From Craterostigma plantagineum (lineage: Eukaryota; Streptophyta; Magnoliopsida; Lamiales; Linderniaceae): DNA of 64,000 bases. Positions 46,322 through 57,058 of the stretch are shown here, one piece after another; the stretch's first letter is position 1, and every line of letters begins with the position of its first letter. The notes under the pieces are model-generated. The model was not told the DNA's origin, made no database searches, and saw only the letters and a program-made list of their open reading frames with translations. The position numbers and the translations under genes are program-made. The stretch covers positions 25,708,501 through 25,772,500 of the forward strand of contig JAPQWV010000002.1 of the NCBI GenBank assembly GCA_027422505.1. The letters are read 5' to 3'.

Positions 46322-46660
46322 TGATGCTGAGAACATATTCCTATGTTTCCATTTCCATCCTAAAAACATAGCGCCATCTCTCTCTTGAAATGTATAATCC
46401 TGCCGAGTAGTTCCTTAATCATGGAAACTGAGAGGCAACTGTCTGAAACCAGCCCATAGTAAACCTCGACCTCCACTTCCCAAACACATCATGCCTTTTG
46501 ATCCTTTCCTTCGCAATCTATCCCATTCACGTTCCTTGCCAAACAGTGCGGCTCCATGCTTATCCTCACCCTATCGTCCCTTGGCATATCGACGGCCACA
46601 TCTATGAGTTCGAACGCAGTTAAGTAGTACTCCGACGGCTCTACAAACCTCGTGAGAAGA
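46322..46660 (-). pseudogene. GRAS-domain transcription factor fragment (C-terminal PFYRE/SAW part)
   Basis: Translation on the minus strand, with frame changes, shows PRDDRVRISMEPHCLARNV, then an IDCEGKD segment, a KWRSRFTMGWFQT-like stretch broken by a shift, and GAMFLGWKWKHRNMFSAS near the end. These follow the order of the C-terminal motifs of GRAS proteins (CEG, then GKWRSR, then a SAW-like end). Several frameshifts and stops prevent expression. The upstream part (46660-47250) may contain more of it, but I could not recognise the rest. Confidence 0.6.
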
Positions 46661-47935
46661 GAGGAATTGGTTTTTTTATGCTTGAAAAAGACTTTCCACC
46701 GTCCTCAGAAGATGTCCCTTGGATTCTGCAAATCTACGCTCTTGTCAGGCACGTTGTATAGGTTGCTGAATCAGCCTTTCGAATTCATTGGAGAGATTTT
46801 GATCGGCAGCTGTTTGAGACCATACTGCGGGTAATAAAAGTCCCCCCTGCTTAAGATCTGCCTCTATATAAAGGTAAAATCGGTGAGGTCACCAAAGTTA
46901 TTAAGCATAACAGCACCATTGTTGTAAAAGAAATCAACTTGAAAACCAAGCACGTGAAGGGCGAACAAGGGGCATAAGGGTTTGCTTTCTTCTCTTTATC
47001 AAATTGGACACCCAATTTGTGCTCGTCAGCAGTGAAATTTTTACAGAGTAATGTATATGTATCACGTATCAGCGATCCTGGGATTTTGTTTGTCAGATAG
47101 AAGCAACCTACTCACGCTCGAATGTGATGCTTCACTTGAAAGAGAAGTAGGTGAGGAGCAGAGTTGGCCATAAAAGTCATCGAAGAGGACGTTTAAGGTC
47201 AAAGAGAAACCTGCTACTGCATCGTAGGGGACAAATGGCGCGTAGTTCGAAGTATCGATTCATTCAATATCTTCATTTATAAACACCTCTAGATAGACTC
47301 CTTTGAGTGAGTGGTCTTTGAACTTTTTTTTTCCATTAATTTCAAAATGATAATTACATGCGACTAAGTAGTCAGGACTCAGGAGGCCTTCTTTGGTTAC
47401 AGTATTTCCAAAGTAAGGTAAGAGCTCGTTGATGTGAGCCAAGAATCACACAAATTACAACCAACACAGACGAAAAGAACTGCACACTGAACTACTGAAG
47501 GTCCCTCCCTAGGTTGCCAAAAAAAGAACAACTGTCTTTGAGAACTGCACCTTAGTGAGAAGAAATCAAGATATAGCACTGCCAAAGACATGGCCTACTG
47601 TAACTTGGGATCCTCCGAGACCAAGGGCGACAAAAAAAATGAGATAAAAAGGTTGACAAAAATTAGGCTTGAAGATCTGTGTACTCCATCCATTCTCATC
47701 TCTTTTGATTTCTTTGAAAATACATAGATTCCAGAGTCTTCCAAAGCATCCAAGGTAAATAAGGCGTAAGTTGGACTAGCTTTTGAAAGACCTATGTTTG
47801 TTTACCAGAGCAAATCTTCATCTACCAATCTTGAAACCTAATCGAGTTTTCTTGTAAGTCATCCCAATGAATGGGGGCGATCTTCCAAATTAATTGTGCT
47901 CTGTGGCATTTGAAAAAAAGGTGATCAGTATCTTC
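46661..47935. other. Unclassified, no gene recognised
   Basis: Mixed low-complexity and coding-like scraps with many stops on both strands. A 60-codon minus-strand ORF at 47260-47442 has no recognisable domain. Confidence 0.4.
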
Positions 47936-48783
47936 TTATTCATATCCGCACCAACTACAAATTGTGTCCAAAGAGACACCTCTGTTAGCCAAATTAACTT
48001 TCGTAGGAAAGATATTATGGAAGCATCTCCAGATGAAATGTTTTATCTTTTGTTTCAGTTTCATTTTCCAAAGAGTCGTCCACATCTTCCCAACCTTAGC
48101 TCCTCTATCACTTCCTTCCACAAGTCCGTTAGAGAATTTTTTAAAATCCAAGAGAGCATCATATGCAGATTTAACGGTAAACCTCCCTGATTTATCAAGC
48201 TGCCAGCATTCTGTCTCAGCTTTCTTCGTGAGAAATTTTGATACCAATAATATTTTCATCAACTTGAGAAGAAATTCCAGCATCGATGATTTACCTCAAT
48301 GAGCTCACAAACCAAAGAATATCTCGAACCTTCTTGATTCACAACAGTAAGTATGTAACCTGGGATATCCGAGACCCATGGATTTTCCCAGATATGGATA
48401 GAATGCACATTCCCTACCTTATACATCATACCCATTTGCAACGCATGTCTAACTTGAACCCAACATCGCCACATCCATGAACAATTTGTTGGAATTCTTG
48501 CCTTAAAGATATTCTCTGCTGGAAAATATTTTGCTTTTAGTAACTTACTTACAAGCAAATTCGGTTGGGTGAGAATTCTCCAAAGTTGCTTAGCAAGCAT
48601 GGTGTCATTGAAACTTTGAATGTCCTGAAAGCCCAGCTCCCTGTCCTGCTTAGGAGTAGCAATCTTTGACCATGCTTTCCAATGAATTTTCATTCCGCCG
48701 TCTCCTTTTTCACCCCACCAAAAGTTTGTTGTTTCCCGAGCTATGGTTTTGCAGAAATTGATGGGGATCTTGAAACAAGACAT
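47936..48783 (-). pseudogene. LINE-type reverse transcriptase fragment with zf-RVT domain
   Basis: On the minus strand MSCFKIPINFCKTIARETTNF and NFWWGEKGDG, HWKAWSKIATPKQDRELGFQ are the hallmark of the region after the RT of plant L1-like elements. A second frame (from 48283) has SGRFTVKSAYDALLDFKKF and MKLKQKIKHFIWRCFHNIFP with CSWCGYE, the zf-RVT zinc-binding end. The two parts are separated by a shift near 48270. The catalytic RT core and endonuclease are missing, as expected for a 5'-truncated or broken copy. Confidence 0.85.
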
Positions 48784-49252
48784 AACTAATGTAGGAAGTG
48801 CATTAATGACAGCTTATATATCGATTTTGTAACAGTTTTAAATCTTGACAGTTGTTTTGAGTTACTAAGACCATTTCCAACCAATAAACGCATTCTCAAA
48901 CTCATACGCATTCTCAAACTCAAAATGCAGTAATTCTTCTCCAACCGATAAATGCATTCTCAAATTCAATAGACTATTTTGTTATATTCACTTCCACACC
49001 AATTTTTACAAATTGGACTACAAAATATTATTTTAGATTTAACGAAAAAAAATAAGATTAATAATAAAAATATATTTATACATATAATTATAATCGAAAA
49101 AACATCGAGTAATGTTCATTAAAAGAATGACAACTACAATATAATTATACATAAAACATTGAAAATATTTATTAAAAACATGACAACTACATAACACGGG
49201 AAACAAAAACCAATTCAAGATGCATATAGAAAATATTTGTACAATTAAAAAG

Positions 49253-49690
49253 CTAGATAATTATCCGTGCCTCATTATTTGTATATTCCTCCAACAAATG
49301 ATCAATTAACAGATTACGAAGTACCATGTGATCATCTTTATTTCTAATTTTTTGGTACCGGGATATGAATTCTTGAAATCGAGAATTTTCATCTCTCACC
49401 AAGTCGACCTCCGGCGGTGGCGTTTCCATCTCAATTTCAATTGGTGCACTTAAATCACCTTCATCCTCTATAATTATGTTATGCAAAATTACACATGTAG
49501 TTATTATATCAAGTAGTACTTCTTTTTTCCAATAATGTCGGGCCCAGCTAAAATTCCAAAGCTTGATTGAAGAACTCCAAACGCGCGTTCAACGTCTTTC
49601 CTGAACGATTCTTGTTTCATTGCAAAATACTTTTTCTTTGGACCGCGTGGCTCGTGAATCGTTTGCACAAGGGTAGACCATTTTGGATAT
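49253..49690 (-). pseudogene. Harbinger transposase, C-terminal fragment (DDE_Tnp_4 type)
   Basis: On the minus strand: a KKYFAMKQESFRKDVERAFG segment (holding the final E of the DDE triad), VLQSSFGILAGP, then, after a shift or stop near 49510, MHNIIIEDEGDLSAPIEI and FISRYQKIRNKDDHMVLRNL to the end at 49253. This is the pattern of plant HARBI1/ALP1-like nucleases. The upstream catalytic aspartates are gone. Confidence 0.82.
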
Positions 49691-50195
49691 ATGCTATCAG
49701 CTCATAACACCTCTTCAGAAAATCTTACTCCTAAATGTAACGGCCAAGCATCACCAGGCATTTCTTCTTTTTCTGTGAACGAAGATTCAGATAATTTTGT
49801 TGGCGTTTCCCCTTCGGAGAGACCTATTGGAGTGAAGAAAGCTAAACTAAAAAGAAAGACAAGTGATGATACCCCATCGATCATCAAGAACGTGCAGGAA
49901 GCAAACAATAAACTTATTAATGAGTTGAAAAAAACAAACGAGCAATTGAAACATCAACTGGAAATGCAAAACAAGTCCCATTCTCTGAAAGAATTGAGGG
50001 AAGAAAAAAGAATATTTATTTCAAGACGTAAGCTCCATAAAAGATCCCAGGGTTCGAGAGTATGTTGAAGCTGAAACGACACGAATTTTGGATAACAAAA
50101 CTCAAAAAGTCCAACAAGATTCACCTCCCTTCAACACATTTAGGGAGTTTTTCAATAATCTTGGAGGAAGCGACGGCGAATTGCCAGATTACTAA
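49691..50195 (+). pseudogene. Harbinger partner ORF, NAM-associated C-terminal domain, truncated
   Basis: The frame contains ERPIGVKKAKLKRKTSDD and a coiled-coil stretch (ANNKLINELKKTNEQLKHQL). A frame change near 50030 leads to DPRVREYVEAETTRIL and FREFFNNLGGSDGELPDY before the stop at 50193-50195. This is typical of the second Harbinger protein (Myb/SANT-like with NAM-associated C-terminus), which helps the transposase reach the nucleus and DNA. Its SANT half is absent. Confidence 0.7.
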
Positions 50196-51606
50196 TATAT
50201 ATTTTGTTAGTTTCATGGTCAATATTTCCTACTTCTATTTTTAGAAGTTTATGATTATTTTATTTTCATTATTTATGCATATCTACCGTTCCATCATTAC
50301 GAAGACGAGGATAATCTGAGTGTTCTCTTGATGATTTTATTTTCATTATTTATGATAGATTTTATTTTTAGTCTATGCATATCTACCCTTCGCATTTCTA
50401 TTTGTTTCTCCAGTGTATATCATTCTAGCCAGTACACATGAATGTGCTATTATAACAGATCCTATGATATTTGTATTTTTAAAGGAGAATATTGATATAT
50501 CGGGATGATCTATACGGCCGACAGCTTGGTCAATAAACAATGTCAATTCACTATTTATGAATGGACAAGTAGAATATGGGAGCCGTGAATGTGAGCTTAT
50601 GTAGATTAATATATTTGTTATATTATACCAAGAATGCCTTAAAAGCTTCGGACATGAAGAATGGACAGCTTTAGCTTTCTCTTTATGACAAGAGCCGGGA
50701 TGATGAATGGACAGCTTTTTCTTTATAAGATTTTTTTCAAGGGGCATTTTCATTTCAGGCCTTCCCATAACTATCATTTAGAATTCAGACCCTCTTGGCA
50801 AAAATTTAGTTTTAATGACCCATTTCTGTGCAGTACCACTTCATTGCTCTTACATATCAGTATGTTGAAATTATGTAGCACAAAATCATAATTCGGCGGT
50901 ACCAGTTTATGATCATCTGATACCAGTTTATTTTCTGCAGTACCACTTTATTGCTTTGACATACCAGTATGTTCAAAGTTTGTAATACAAAACGATCATT
51001 CGATACCAGTTCATATATCTTTCGTACCACTTTTTTACACCACACAAAATGGATCCTTTAACCTAAAACATTCTCAAACAGGGTCTGAATTCGAAATCAA
51101 ACCCTTATGTGGCCTGATTTCGAATTGACCCTTTTTTTCAACTTTCTCTGCCTCAAATTGTGACTGTCATAATTTCAGCTTCTTCGGACATAAAGTGAAA
51201 ATACAGGACTTCTTTGCAATAAAAAAATGGCATCGCATAATAACTAACGCAAAGATGCGTTTTTTTTAGAGAGAAATTAAAAATCCGATTTTGTGTTTGA
51301 TTTTTGGTATCAAATGGAGTAAATTTATGATTTTTTATTTTGCAGCGCGGTTGGAGATGCTCTAAATGCAATTTCTAAGTAAAAACGCAGAAGCTTGAGA
51401 AAAAACGACCTTAAGCGTTCCATAAATATTGACTAGTAAAGGGTTTTTACAAATCTTGGCGCCATCTATGAAAAGATAAATCTCCATACAACCGAACACA
51501 AGGACGATCCCATTCCGAACATTCTCAGAATCTTATCGTCCATTGATCTCGGCTACTATCAGTGGTCAACATTCTCAATCCGTCTACTCTTTCCCATTGC
51601 CCCAAG

Positions 51607-52069
51607 TAGGGGTGGCCACAGTTCGGTAAACCGGCCGAACCGACCGAAATACCGAAAATTCGGTACGAACCGAATACCAAACAGTTCGATAATTCGGTTC
51701 GGTACGGTACCAGTTCGGTATACCGAACCGAACCGAATTACCGAAATTTATATTTATTGTTAAAAAAATATATTAAATTTGATAAAATTAAACAAAAATT
51801 AATATATTTAATATATTTAATAGGTTAAAATTAAAAATATTAATATTTAATATATTAAAATTCGGTTATACCTAATTTTTATTTTTTTTATTTTTTTTTA
51901 AATATTTCGGTTAACCGTTCGGTTAACCGAATTACCGAATTAAAAATTCGGTATAACCGAATACCGAACCGAAAAATTCGGTTCGGTATTTAGTTTTAAA
52001 AATCAAAAAATTCGGTTCGATTAACCGAAACTTCGGTTCGGTTCGGTACGTACCGAATGCCCACCCCTA
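51607..52069. mobile_element. hAT-type MITE with TTCGGTA-rich interior
   Basis: 463 bp, left end TAGGGGTGGCCAC, right end reversed TAGGGGTGGGCATTCGG. It is flanked by GCCCCAAG (51599-51606) and GCCCCAAT (52070-52077), a 7-of-8 match as expected for the 8-bp hAT duplication. The interior is dominated by ccgaaccgaa / ttcggttcgg words around an AT-rich centre. Confidence 0.85.
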
Positions 52070-52204
52070 GCCCCAATCATTTCCTATCAATAAGCGAATT
52101 AACAAAGATCAATCAATCATTGCTCTCACTCTGTATTCGATTGCACCTATTTTCTCTGATATAGCTTGATAGACGATTTAGTTCCTGTGGTTACTGGTCA
52201 CATA

Positions 52205-52680
52205 TAGCGGGACGGCGAAGAAGGCTAAGTCGCGAAGCAGCAAAGTGGGCCTCCAGTTTCCGGTGGGTTGTATAGCAAGGTTTTTGAAGGCGGGGAAGTA
52301 CGCCGAGCGTGTTGGTGCTGGCGCGCCGGTGTACTTAGCTGCTGTGCTCGAGTAGCTCGCTGCCGAGGTATGTATGAAAGTTTGCCTAATTCTCAATTTG
52401 GTTGATTGGTTTATCAATTGTACGCATTTTGATCTTTTGGCACGAAGAATTATTCTAAATCTTTTAAACAGGTTTTGGAGCTGGCTGGAAACGCTTCAAG
52501 AGAGACTCGAATTGTGCCTCGTCATATCCAATTGCCCGTTCGTAACGACCATGAACTAAGCAAGCTCCTCTGAGATGTGACTATCGCTAACTGAGGTGTG
52601 ATGCCCAACATCCACAATCTTCTCCTCCCCAAAATAACAGGTGGCTCATCGAAACCCTCCGCTGCTGCTGATAACCATAG
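52205..52680 (+). pseudogene. Histone H2A pseudogene (intron retained)
   Basis: The translation [20 protein letters not shown], then [20 protein letters not shown] is histone H2A. A stop (TAG) replaces the Tyr of LEYLAAE near 52352. After an intron (GT at 52368, AG at 52471) the frame resumes with VLELAGN and RIVPRHIQL, then HELSKLL with a second stop, then MPNIHNLLLPK. The start codon region is also lost. Because the intron is kept, this is a decayed duplicate rather than a retrocopy. Confidence 0.88.
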
Positions 52681-53001
52681 ATTATTTATTTTAGTCATAT
52701 AATTCAATGTTCCATGCTGCTGTTTTGAGGTTCTTAATGTTTGTAGGTAGGTGGTGTGGTGGGGGTTAGGAGATAGGATTGATGTGTAAGGATTGTCTAT
52801 GTATTTTTGTCATATAATTTAATGTTCCATGCTGCTGTTTTGGTGTTCTTCCGGGAATCTGAAATAGTGATACAATTAATTCTTACATGTTAAAGAAACG
52901 AGGTGTTTACATTGATGTTGCAATCTAATCAAGAAGAAGCATCTGTAATGAAAACCATGATCCTAAGAGTTGTATGAAGAGAGACTTGCTAATTCTTTCT
53001 A

Positions 53002-56000
53002 TTAATCGTCATCTGAACTTGAACTTGTATCAGAACTTTCCTTTCGCCTATCTGCTATGGCAGGGAACAACTTTTGGCGAGGATCAACATTGCTGTTAGA
53101 CTTCGGCAGATCCGCAGGTATAGATGCTGAAACCTCTTTACTGGGTGTTTTACTCGTCTTCAATGGTGCGGTTTTCACTTCTCTACACACTTTATCTAAG
53201 ATTATAAGAAAGTCCCGCACTATGACGAACAATCTCAACCCTTCATCTTTACCAGATGACCCGTGAAAATAATCGGCGGTGCTCTTTATCAAAGCTGATA
53301 TCCTCTTCTCTTCTTCGAGCAATCTCATAATGTCATTCTCAGCACTCACTAGGAAACACTTTAGGGACTGATGAAACCCGTTTTCCTCTGGTGCATCCTT
53401 CATCCCCGCACTTAAAAAGTCGCGGGCTTTTATTAGTGAATGGCCGAGCTTAGCTACCGTTCCAGTTATGTTGTCTGAATCTAACACAGCTGCCTTTTTA
53501 ACATTCTCAAGCTCGTTAGTTAGCCCAGAGACCACTCTAAGACCAAGGCTTCTCAAACATTCATCTGTTTCTTGAGTGGGATACTCATTTAGATCTTCGG
53601 ATTTGAAACTAGACATGCTCTTCATTTCCTTGGCTGCTCGAGCTGCTCTTATGCCTTCAGAGCGGATTATTTCTTGAACAACAAAGTGCAATAGAGTTGT
53701 TTTTCCATCTATGCCTTTCACATCTGACAGTTTGAGGAGCGTGTCAAGTTTAAAAGCTTGTGCGCCACCACGGAATGTACCATTGTTCATTCGGTTTCCA
53801 GTCTTTAGGACTGCTTCGAGTAATTTAAGGAAGAGTCTGCTCTTCCTCAGTTCATTGCAAGCAGCCTACAGCATATGGAGAAAGCCCATAAAGACAGAGT
53901 TTGAAGAGTATGCAATATGTGATAGATTTAGCGCTTCAGCACTGCATCTCACCTCCAACACCACAAATGACTCCTTTAACGTTGATGCTTCTTCCTCAAG
54001 AGTGCACATAAAGAGCAGTGATTCGAGCCTCTTAAATGCGAATGGGATGTCTACCAAAACTTTTAAGAAGCGTTCTGCAGGGCCTAGTTGTGAAAGGTTG
54101 CCGCTGTATAATCTCAGCTTTAATTCTTCATCAGTTGTAGGCGCCATCTTTAGCAAAGTTTGGATAAGTTCTGTTGGGAGCTCATTACCTGTTTCAGTTA
54201 AATCGATTGGCCTATGATACCATGACTACATCAGAGTTAAATGAGGATAGGAAAGTCATCCTTGCCCTAGAAGAACAATAACAAAGGGAAGGCGAAAAAC
54301 TTTATCACCTTCATCGAGTGCATCGCAAACTTCTTCTGTAGTCACGTTCAAGGCCTTGAGCATAATAGACAGATTCTGAGCCTTTTTGGGATCGATCAAT
54401 TGTATATGCTGAGGGGTATCTTGGGATGAAGATTCTGTCTTTCCCACACTCTTGCTTTTTCCAGGAGCAGCATATCCAAACAGGCTTTCAATCATCTCTT
54501 CGTTGAATCTGCTCATTACATCATGTCACTCATTGTCATCGACACAAAAATCTTGGAGGAAAAGATAAAAATTACCGAAAAAGAAAGAAGATACGCTTAC
54601 TGGAATGAGCCTGATTTGATCTGATTCCACACCATAGAATCATCGGGGTTGGCATTTACTTTATCCCAGAAGAAAGGCTTCAGCTTAGCCTTAGCAGCAT
54701 TTGAGTCTTCTTCCTCTTCTTCTCCTCCTCCTACTCCACCTTTATTACTACTCGGTGGATTACCACTCTGCCCACGATTCACGGCTCGAGGAGGCCTCAA
54801 GCCCATAGGCGGCGGCCGGGCCGGTGGGCCGCCACCTGCCGGCGGCGGCGGTGGACGAGGGCCGGCCTTAGAACCACCACGTGCAGGCGGAGGAGGTGGT
54901 GGCGGTCCAGGTGGCGGCGGAGGGCTAGGGCCTACAGAGGAGGGTTGTGGAGGAGGAGGTGGCGGCGGAGTGGCCGAGGGTGGTGGTGGAGCTGAAGTCG
55001 ACACCGGAGATTTGGGAGGCTCAGCCTCTCTCCCAGGCGGCAGTTTCAGTGGAGGCAATCCTTGTGCAGAAGATATTCCTGAAGTTTCCACGGAGTTTGT
55101 TTCGATAGGAATCTCGATTCTTGGATTGCTCAAGGAATTTAGCTCGTAGGATTTCCCGCTTCTGTTGCTATATACGAATTTTTCGTGAGTGTTGACATTC
55201 TCTTCGTCCATCGAAGCTCCTAAGGGGAATGGTTTCTGGGAAGATTCTTTTTAAAATATACAAGTAAGATCAGTTACGAATCTAATATGATTAGGAGGAC
55301 ATGATAGAATGATGCTTTGTAAGTAAAACATACCAGCAGAATAGTCGCTTAAGCTTAAGCTCAGAAGAGGTCTCTCATCGTTTTTGTTTCGTCCATAGAC
55401 AGTTCCACGACAGCAACAGCACAGAAGCAAAGCAAGAACGAAGATCACAGAAGCAGAGGTAGCAACGATTATCATGAAACCATTGCTACTGTTTTGTTTA
55501 TTGATTGACGCAGCAGCATTGGAAGCTCTCGACGAAGAATTGGCATCAGATGTATGAGATGGGTCTGAACCGTTGAGACTTGGGAAAAGTGCAATTAAAT
55601 CAGAATTGTCTTCGTCTGATTTCTGAATCAACTTACGCCTCAAAGAATAGTAATAGAACGTGCCTTCCTCCTTTCTGGGGGTAATGAGTCTCTTTTCTCT
55701 TAAACAATCTACAAGGATTTGCTTGATTTTAGGGCAAAAGGCATGCTCTTTATCGGGCATGTGTATCGTGGAGATTCCACCACTGCTTCCGAGTTCGTCT
55801 AGTCCACATGTGATCTTCAATAAATAAGCCTGCAGAAAATTACTTTTGTCGATGCCTTTCGACGAGAATTGAATAGCAAATCACCATGAACAAACATGTC
55901 GATTGGGCTGAACGATACAATGGTTCATCAAGAGAGCAAATGTGTCGATGAGCATGAAGCTTCTTACCGTTTCCTGGTTCATGTTTCCAATATCCATCAA

Positions 56001-56096
56001 GCAAGCGAGTATATGGTCTTCTGTTAGCTTGCTCTCCATATATGTTATTGTTATAAGGAATACAAGAGCCCCAAAATACAAGAATAATGCTCTCAT
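53002..56096 (-). CDS. Class I formin-like protein (membrane-anchored FH1-FH2)
   Basis: Six exons (56096-55968, 55829-55334, 55246-54601, 54508-54309, 54188-53953, 53865-53002) give 856 residues in a single frame. Order: signal peptide (MRALFLYFGALVFLITITYM), a short extracellular part, transmembrane helix (GFMIIVATSASVIFVLALLL), proline-rich FH1 (about 54790-55040: runs of PPPPPP and PPPPAGGGP), then FH2 with FFWDKVNANPDDSMVWNQI, QFNEEMIESLFGY, KMAPTTDEELKL, PAERFLKVLVDIPFAFKR, LKTGNRMNNGTFRGGAQAFK and LLHFVVQEIIRSEG. Class I formins nucleate and bundle actin from the plasma membrane and link it to the wall. The acceptor for exon 5 is the aaacag at 54189-54194, chosen because it alone keeps the phase (DEG-NELPTELIQ). 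The subtype cannot be fixed. Confidence 0.93.
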
Positions 56097-57058
56097 CGTT
56101 TTCTCTTTTTGGATCACCATTGTCCAAGCGACGCTCAGTACTTCTCATAATTTTTGTTCGACAAAAGAGAAACCAAAGAAATCCACGTAAGTCCTGAGAT
56201 TATCGTCAGATTAGTTTTCTTTCTTTTTTCCCTTCCCTCATGGACCCAAATGGATATATGCCTAAATATATAATCATTTAATGCCAAGATTTTGAATTTG
56301 ATCAACAATCTTGACAGCCCACATTGAATTTGATCAACAACCTTGACGGAATCAGAGGGGGTCGGCGGCGGGCGCTACAAGGGTTGTGGTTGGCGTCGCG
56401 ACATTGATTTTTATTTTTTTGAGAAGATTCGTGTGTGTGGAGGAAGAAGATTGAATTGAGGTATTCGGAAGGAAAGTTGGCTCATAGAAACGATGATATT
56501 TTGGCTTTTTTCAGTAATACCATGTTCAACAATATTGTTTTTAACTTGGAAAACCCTGCTACGTACATACTTCTTCTTTTAACTGTAACTAATCAATTTG
56601 GTTGATGGATATTTCTATTCTAGCTTCCGTAATCCTATATACCCTAATATTAAATACGAAAAATAGAAAAGGAAAGTAAGAAAAACCGACAAAAGGACAC
56701 TTCTCCCTCCCCGCCAACTGTTTCTGGTTCTGACACGCACGACATTTCGAGATCCAACGCTAAGGCTACAATCCCCTGTTTCGCAGCTTTCGAATCATTC
56801 AGTATTCGACCGCCGAAATTTCTCTACACCTGACCACCGAAACACTCGCAGGTGCCAGCCACTTTTCCGACCCGTTAAAATCCTCTAAAGCGTAGCGTGC
56901 CTTTGCTTTTTTGGTTCTCTTTCCCTTTCACACTTGAACGTTTGTTGCAAGAGAACATTCTCCTAGCTCAGGGTGATATATAAGTTGCTCCGGTGAAATC
57001 AATCCTACGTCGATATTGGATCGAAGGGACGCCGCAACTGTAGCGAGTTGAAATTGAT
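56097..57058. promoter_or_regulatory. Bidirectional intergenic region between formin and lipid-transfer genes
   Basis: The two genes are divergent, about 960 bp apart. 56680-57058 should hold the 5' UTR of the plus-strand gene: CT-rich, no upstream intron proven. No other gene is seen. Confidence 0.45.

Larger units (their letters stand above)
48869..51362. mobile_element. PIF/Harbinger DNA transposon, internally deleted
   Basis: The left terminus is GACCATTTCCAACC and the right terminus, reversed, GAGCATCTCCAACC, both flanked by TAA. About 2.5 kb. It retains the C-terminal part of the transposase (minus strand) and the C-terminal part of the Myb/NAM-associated partner ORF (plus strand). The middle of the transposase and the start of the partner are missing, so it cannot move by itself. 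Confidence 0.82.
48866..51365. repeat. TAA target duplication of the Harbinger element
   Basis: TAA at 48866-48868 and TAA at 51363-51365, immediately outside the terminal repeats. A 3-bp TWA duplication is diagnostic for PIF/Harbinger. Confidence 0.75.

Noticed and set aside
54649..55149. Glycine-rich 166-codon plus-strand ORF
   Set aside because: It is the antisense shadow of the proline-rich FH1 region of the formin gene; no independent support.
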